Below are positions 60,876 to 64,000 of a stretch of 64,000 nucleotides of DNA, piece after piece (position 1 is the stretch's first letter; each line of letters begins with the position of its first letter). Below the pieces are notes generated by a model. That model was not told where the DNA came from. It was given only the letters and a program-made list of their open reading frames with translations, and ran no database searches. This stretch comes from Pegea sp. RAD2-039 (Eukaryota; Chordata; Thaliacea; Salpida; Salpidae): NCBI GenBank assembly GCA_034620365.1, contig JAQGEQ010000243.1, forward strand, positions 62,001 to 126,000, in the 5' to 3' direction. Both the position numbers and the translations under genes were made by a program.

Positions 60876-62472
60876 ATGAACCCAACTCCTGCTGTTATGT
60901 TAGGAATTTATGTTTTGACTTTTATATTTTCTTTAGTTGGTTTCATATGTATGGGAACATATACTGCGAACTTGGATGGAAATTGTTTATTATTTGCTAA
61001 AGGTTATTTTATCTTTGTTGCTTTTTATTTAGTAAAAGTATAATTGATATTAGAAAATATTTAAAATCATTAATATATGATATTAATACTGTTATCCCAA
61101 ATAAAGCATTCTTATTATTTTTGTAATATTTGCTTACAAGAATTAAAATAAAGGGATTAATTGATTTATTTTATTCTATTTGTAGGTAACTTTACTATAG
61201 AAAGTATTAAAGACGTCAAACAATTGATATTTAAGTTGGATTATTGGGGAAATCAAAGCAATTGTTCATATATATTTGCAATAATAATTCTTGCATCTTT
61301 TTTTTCACTTAGTATGATTATTAGTAATGTATTCTTAATGAAAAAACAAATTGACAGGTAATTTTTCATTAAATAGTTAGATTGATTTATAACTATTTTT
61401 TGATTTGTTTTGTAGAACTCCATTTTCAACTTTTACAACATTCATTTCCAACTCCATGTTTGCTATTTTGATGTTTGTTGCAGCAATTCTTTCGTCTAGT
61501 GGATATTACAAGCTTTGTAACCCTGTAAATGAGATACAAGATGGTTCTAGGTGAGTTATTCTTTTTGTGTTTTTGTTTGTTAAATTACATTATTATAAGA
61601 AATGATCAGTTAGCACATTACATGTTGTTAGCTGCAAGTTTTGTTATTATTGTTTTATGCTGATGTTTTTTAAAGGACTGTTTGTTAGATTTACTCTTAA
61701 CAGTCTACATTATATGAAATTGCTGCAATTCAAGCTTGATAGATTGATCTTATAAACAGATTATTGATTTTATTTCGTCTTTGGCTTTTTTTATTTTATT
61801 GGCTTTATAAGTTAAGTTGATGATTTTTTACAAAAATGATTATTGGTAGTTGACTGGTTAAGTAGACATTACAATTTAAGTATTTTTATTACTCAAAACA
61901 AATTTAAAAGTGTTTTTATTTTTTATTTCTGGTAAACAATTTTAAATTGTTTATTTTACTTTTTTTAACATTCAATTTTAAGCCCATATAGATGTGAAGA
62001 TGCTGATATGAGCTCTTTAGATTCAGAAGATGTTACTTCCTACGGAGTTTTTAACAATCTGAAAGCTTTACAGGTAAATTGATCATTTTTTGAACTATTT
62101 TTCAGTAGAATATTAAAAACATCCAAGAAATAAAATTATAATCCAAAGAAAACCACCTACGTAATTATATCATGTGGCTCAAGCAACAAATCTTTTTATA
62201 ATTGTTTATCAAATGTCATGATTCAAAAGACAGTTTTTACAAGCAATCAGTTTATTAATGAGAAATCTTTCTAAAGTTATTTCTTATCACAAATTCTTTT
62301 GTAGACGGCTTTGTGGTTTTCCATGATCATGTGGGTAATAAGCGCAGTTTTATCTTTTATCAAAGTTCGTTATTTTCATACCAATAACGATTTATTACAA
62401 TCCTTAGCATATGAGAAAGATCGTTTATTACAAAGACCTAAATACTCAGTAATAGAATATGAAGATGCTTAA
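60876..62472 (+). CDS. TMEM179-family four-pass membrane protein
   Basis: Five exons: 60876-61002, 61186-61357, 61416-61550, 61983-62073 and 62305-62472, giving 230 residues (human TMEM179 is 233). Four hydrophobic segments are visible: GIYVLTFIFSLVGFICMGTY, IFAIIILASFFSLSMIISNV, SNSMFAILMFVAAILSSSG and ALWFSMIMWVISAVLSFIKV. Family signatures are GNCLLFAKGNF after the first segment, a cysteine-containing loop before the last segment, and the C-terminal LLQSLAYEKDRLLQRP, close to the vertebrate DLLDSLIHEKELLLARP. Function in vertebrates is poorly known. I cannot decide between TMEM179 and TMEM179B, so no symbol is given. All junctions keep frame; an acceptor-like AG lies 13 nt before the ATG. 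Confidence 0.88.
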
Positions 62473-63539
62473 ACATTTTTTCTTTAATTTTTTTTTCTAA
62501 TTTATCCAATATTCTTTTCTAATCTTGCAAATTAAACTACACAATTATCTGAAATCTTTTTTCTTGAACTTAAACAACAATCTATTGTTGAAATTTCCAT
62601 GATCAATTTTTTATTCTCATTTTTTAAGTGTATATTGTTTTAATGCAGTTTTTTTAACTGTGCCTTAATCTATTTTATAAAGTATACACAAATTCTTACC
62701 TTATTTGTCATCTTAATAAATTGATTTCATCTAAAACTGTTTATCGTTCTTGCAAATTATAAATGATAAAAATTATTTTATTATTTCAGTTTCACTATTG
62801 AGGTAGATATTATAAGGTTTAGAGCTACAAATGTTTTAAAGATAAAACTGTTTTTATCTTCACATAAATATTATTATTTAACATCTTTATACCGTTTCTT
62901 TCTAGGTTGTATAACTTGATGTAGCTTAAAAAACAATCTTAACAATTTTTTTTTATCTGGAAACCCACAAACTTAATTTCTGCTTACATTAAAATCAATC
63001 TTATATTTTCAACCAATTAAGTTCTTACTCAGAAAATTATTATTTTCTATTTTCATTTATGACTTAAAATTTCAACAATCATTTCTTATATAACGCTTTT
63101 CAATCTACCAAAATTCATTTTGTAAGTTTTGTAAACAGTTTTGTTACAATCTGAATTTTAGAAGAAATGTAACTGCTGAGTAAGCACGTTCATATCTGAC
63201 TTAATCGACTAATCAAATATCTGACTATCAAAAGATCTATGATTTAATTATTACTTATCAAAATGTAATACAACTTTTATTAGCTTTTATTCTCACTAAA
63301 TTATTTTCAAATATCTAAGTAAATTATAATCAATACAATTTTGTTACTTATACTGTACAGTATAAGCTGTCAAACTTTTGAAAATCGAAATTCAGTTTTG
63401 AAGGTGGTCCACAAACAAAATACTCTATTATTCACAAATGATATCTAAAAGCTTAATTAAAGTCTTACGCTGAAATTGAAGTTTGTTTTTTACTTCTGAC
63501 AATTATGTTGAGACTGATTGCAACTCTACAGGATACAAG
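62473..63539. other. 3' flank of the TMEM179-like gene
   Basis: A+T-rich, with an AATAAA at about 62718 that could be the poly(A) signal. No other gene seen. Confidence 0.4.
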
Positions 63540-63612
63540 CTGCTTAGAAGAGTGTGTGTTAGCGAGAGGTGCTCTTTTTAGGCAGTCTCCTTCGCCCTTA
63601 TTGTATTTAAAA
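63540..63612 (+). mobile_element. LINE 3' tail, solo copy
   Basis: AGTGTGTGTTAGCGAGAGGT, GCTCTTTTTAGGCAGTCTCC and ATTGTATTTAAAA match the LINE tail at 58115-58180. Only the tail is left. The remaining sequence to 64000 is slightly richer in GC, but I recognise nothing in it. Confidence 0.7.
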
Positions 63613-64000
63613 AATGTTCGTCAGTTTATCGGGTGTAATGATTTTTGTGGAATCAAATCTGCAAGCAATCTTGTGAGCTTTTATCGTCAAACACAGCATC
63701 TCAGGTTTACTCCAAATTCTCAGGAAATAATTTTCCTTAAGCTATTACTCTAGCTCAAAGTATGATTGCATCTTTAGTAATTAAAAAAAGATCAGATCAG
63801 AAGTAGTATCTACTGTCATAGGATTACGAAACAGTTCCACTGAAGACAAAAGGAAAGCTTTTTAACTTGTCAATCTCGTAATAAGTTGCTAGTAAGTTAT
63901 TGACATGTCTTCAAGATCCGTCAGCTCGATGGCTTGTTAACATTTAGAAATATGTCGTACATTTATCAGTAAGCTATGTTTTCAAACAATAATGTAAAGA

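Noticed and set aside
1-64000. CRISPR array, bacterial operon or viral genome
   Set aside because: No regularly spaced repeats; genes are spliced and animal-like throughout.

Overview
The window is nuclear DNA from an invertebrate animal: very A+T rich, with spliced genes, GT..AG introns, a pol III tRNA gene and decayed LINE retrotransposons. Animal-type orthologues can be read exon by exon: OTUD5, WDR6, TXNL1, USO1/p115, NIP7, DPH5, DR1, NIFK and a TMEM179-family protein. Two signs point towards chordates, with a tunicate as the best guess (inference, not proven). One is an integrin alpha fragment carrying an inserted I (vWA) domain, an arrangement known mainly from chordates. The other is that many start codons sit 5-23 nt after a splice-acceptor-like sequence, as in animals that trans-splice a leader. 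Gene density is about one gene per 4-5 kb.

Layout. 0.2-5.9 kb: two head-to-head paralogous genes for unrecognised secreted, probably GPI-anchored six-cysteine proteins. 7.1-9.2 kb: an unrecognised 213-residue protein. 9.57 kb: tRNA-Phe(GAA). 11.9-13.3 kb: NIFK (+). 14.4-17.8 kb: OTUD5 (-). 21.7-28.7 kb: a single-exon PLAC8-like gene closely followed by a 19-exon ARM-repeat plus triple FN3 gene (+). 28.8-33.2 kb: WDR6 (-), convergent with it. 33.5-34.4 kb: single-exon TXNL1 (-). 36 kb: SINE-like and LINE debris. 38.1-40.7 kb: single-exon USO1 (+). 41.4-42.1 kb: NIP7 (+). 42.8-45.2 kb: LINE relics. 46.8-47.6 kb: single-exon DPH5 (+), convergent with the truncated integrin alpha gene (48.0-50.1 kb, -). 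53.8-55.3 kb: DR1 (+). 56.1-58.4 kb: more LINE copies. 60.9-62.5 kb: TMEM179-like (+). The right end carries another LINE tail.

Most recognised genes are housekeeping: ribosome biogenesis (NIFK, NIP7), translation-factor and tRNA modification (DPH5, WDR6), deubiquitination (OTUD5), Golgi tethering (USO1), transcription repression (DR1) and proteasome-associated redox (TXNL1). The unusual content is the paralogous secreted pair, the integrin fragment that stops just after its I domain, the ARM/FN3 protein, the PLAC8-like half-domain protein, and a LINE family whose copies share a hairpin-bearing 3' tail. Exon boundaries were read by hand from GT/AG sites and frame continuity; a boundary may be off by a base or an alternative site in places.
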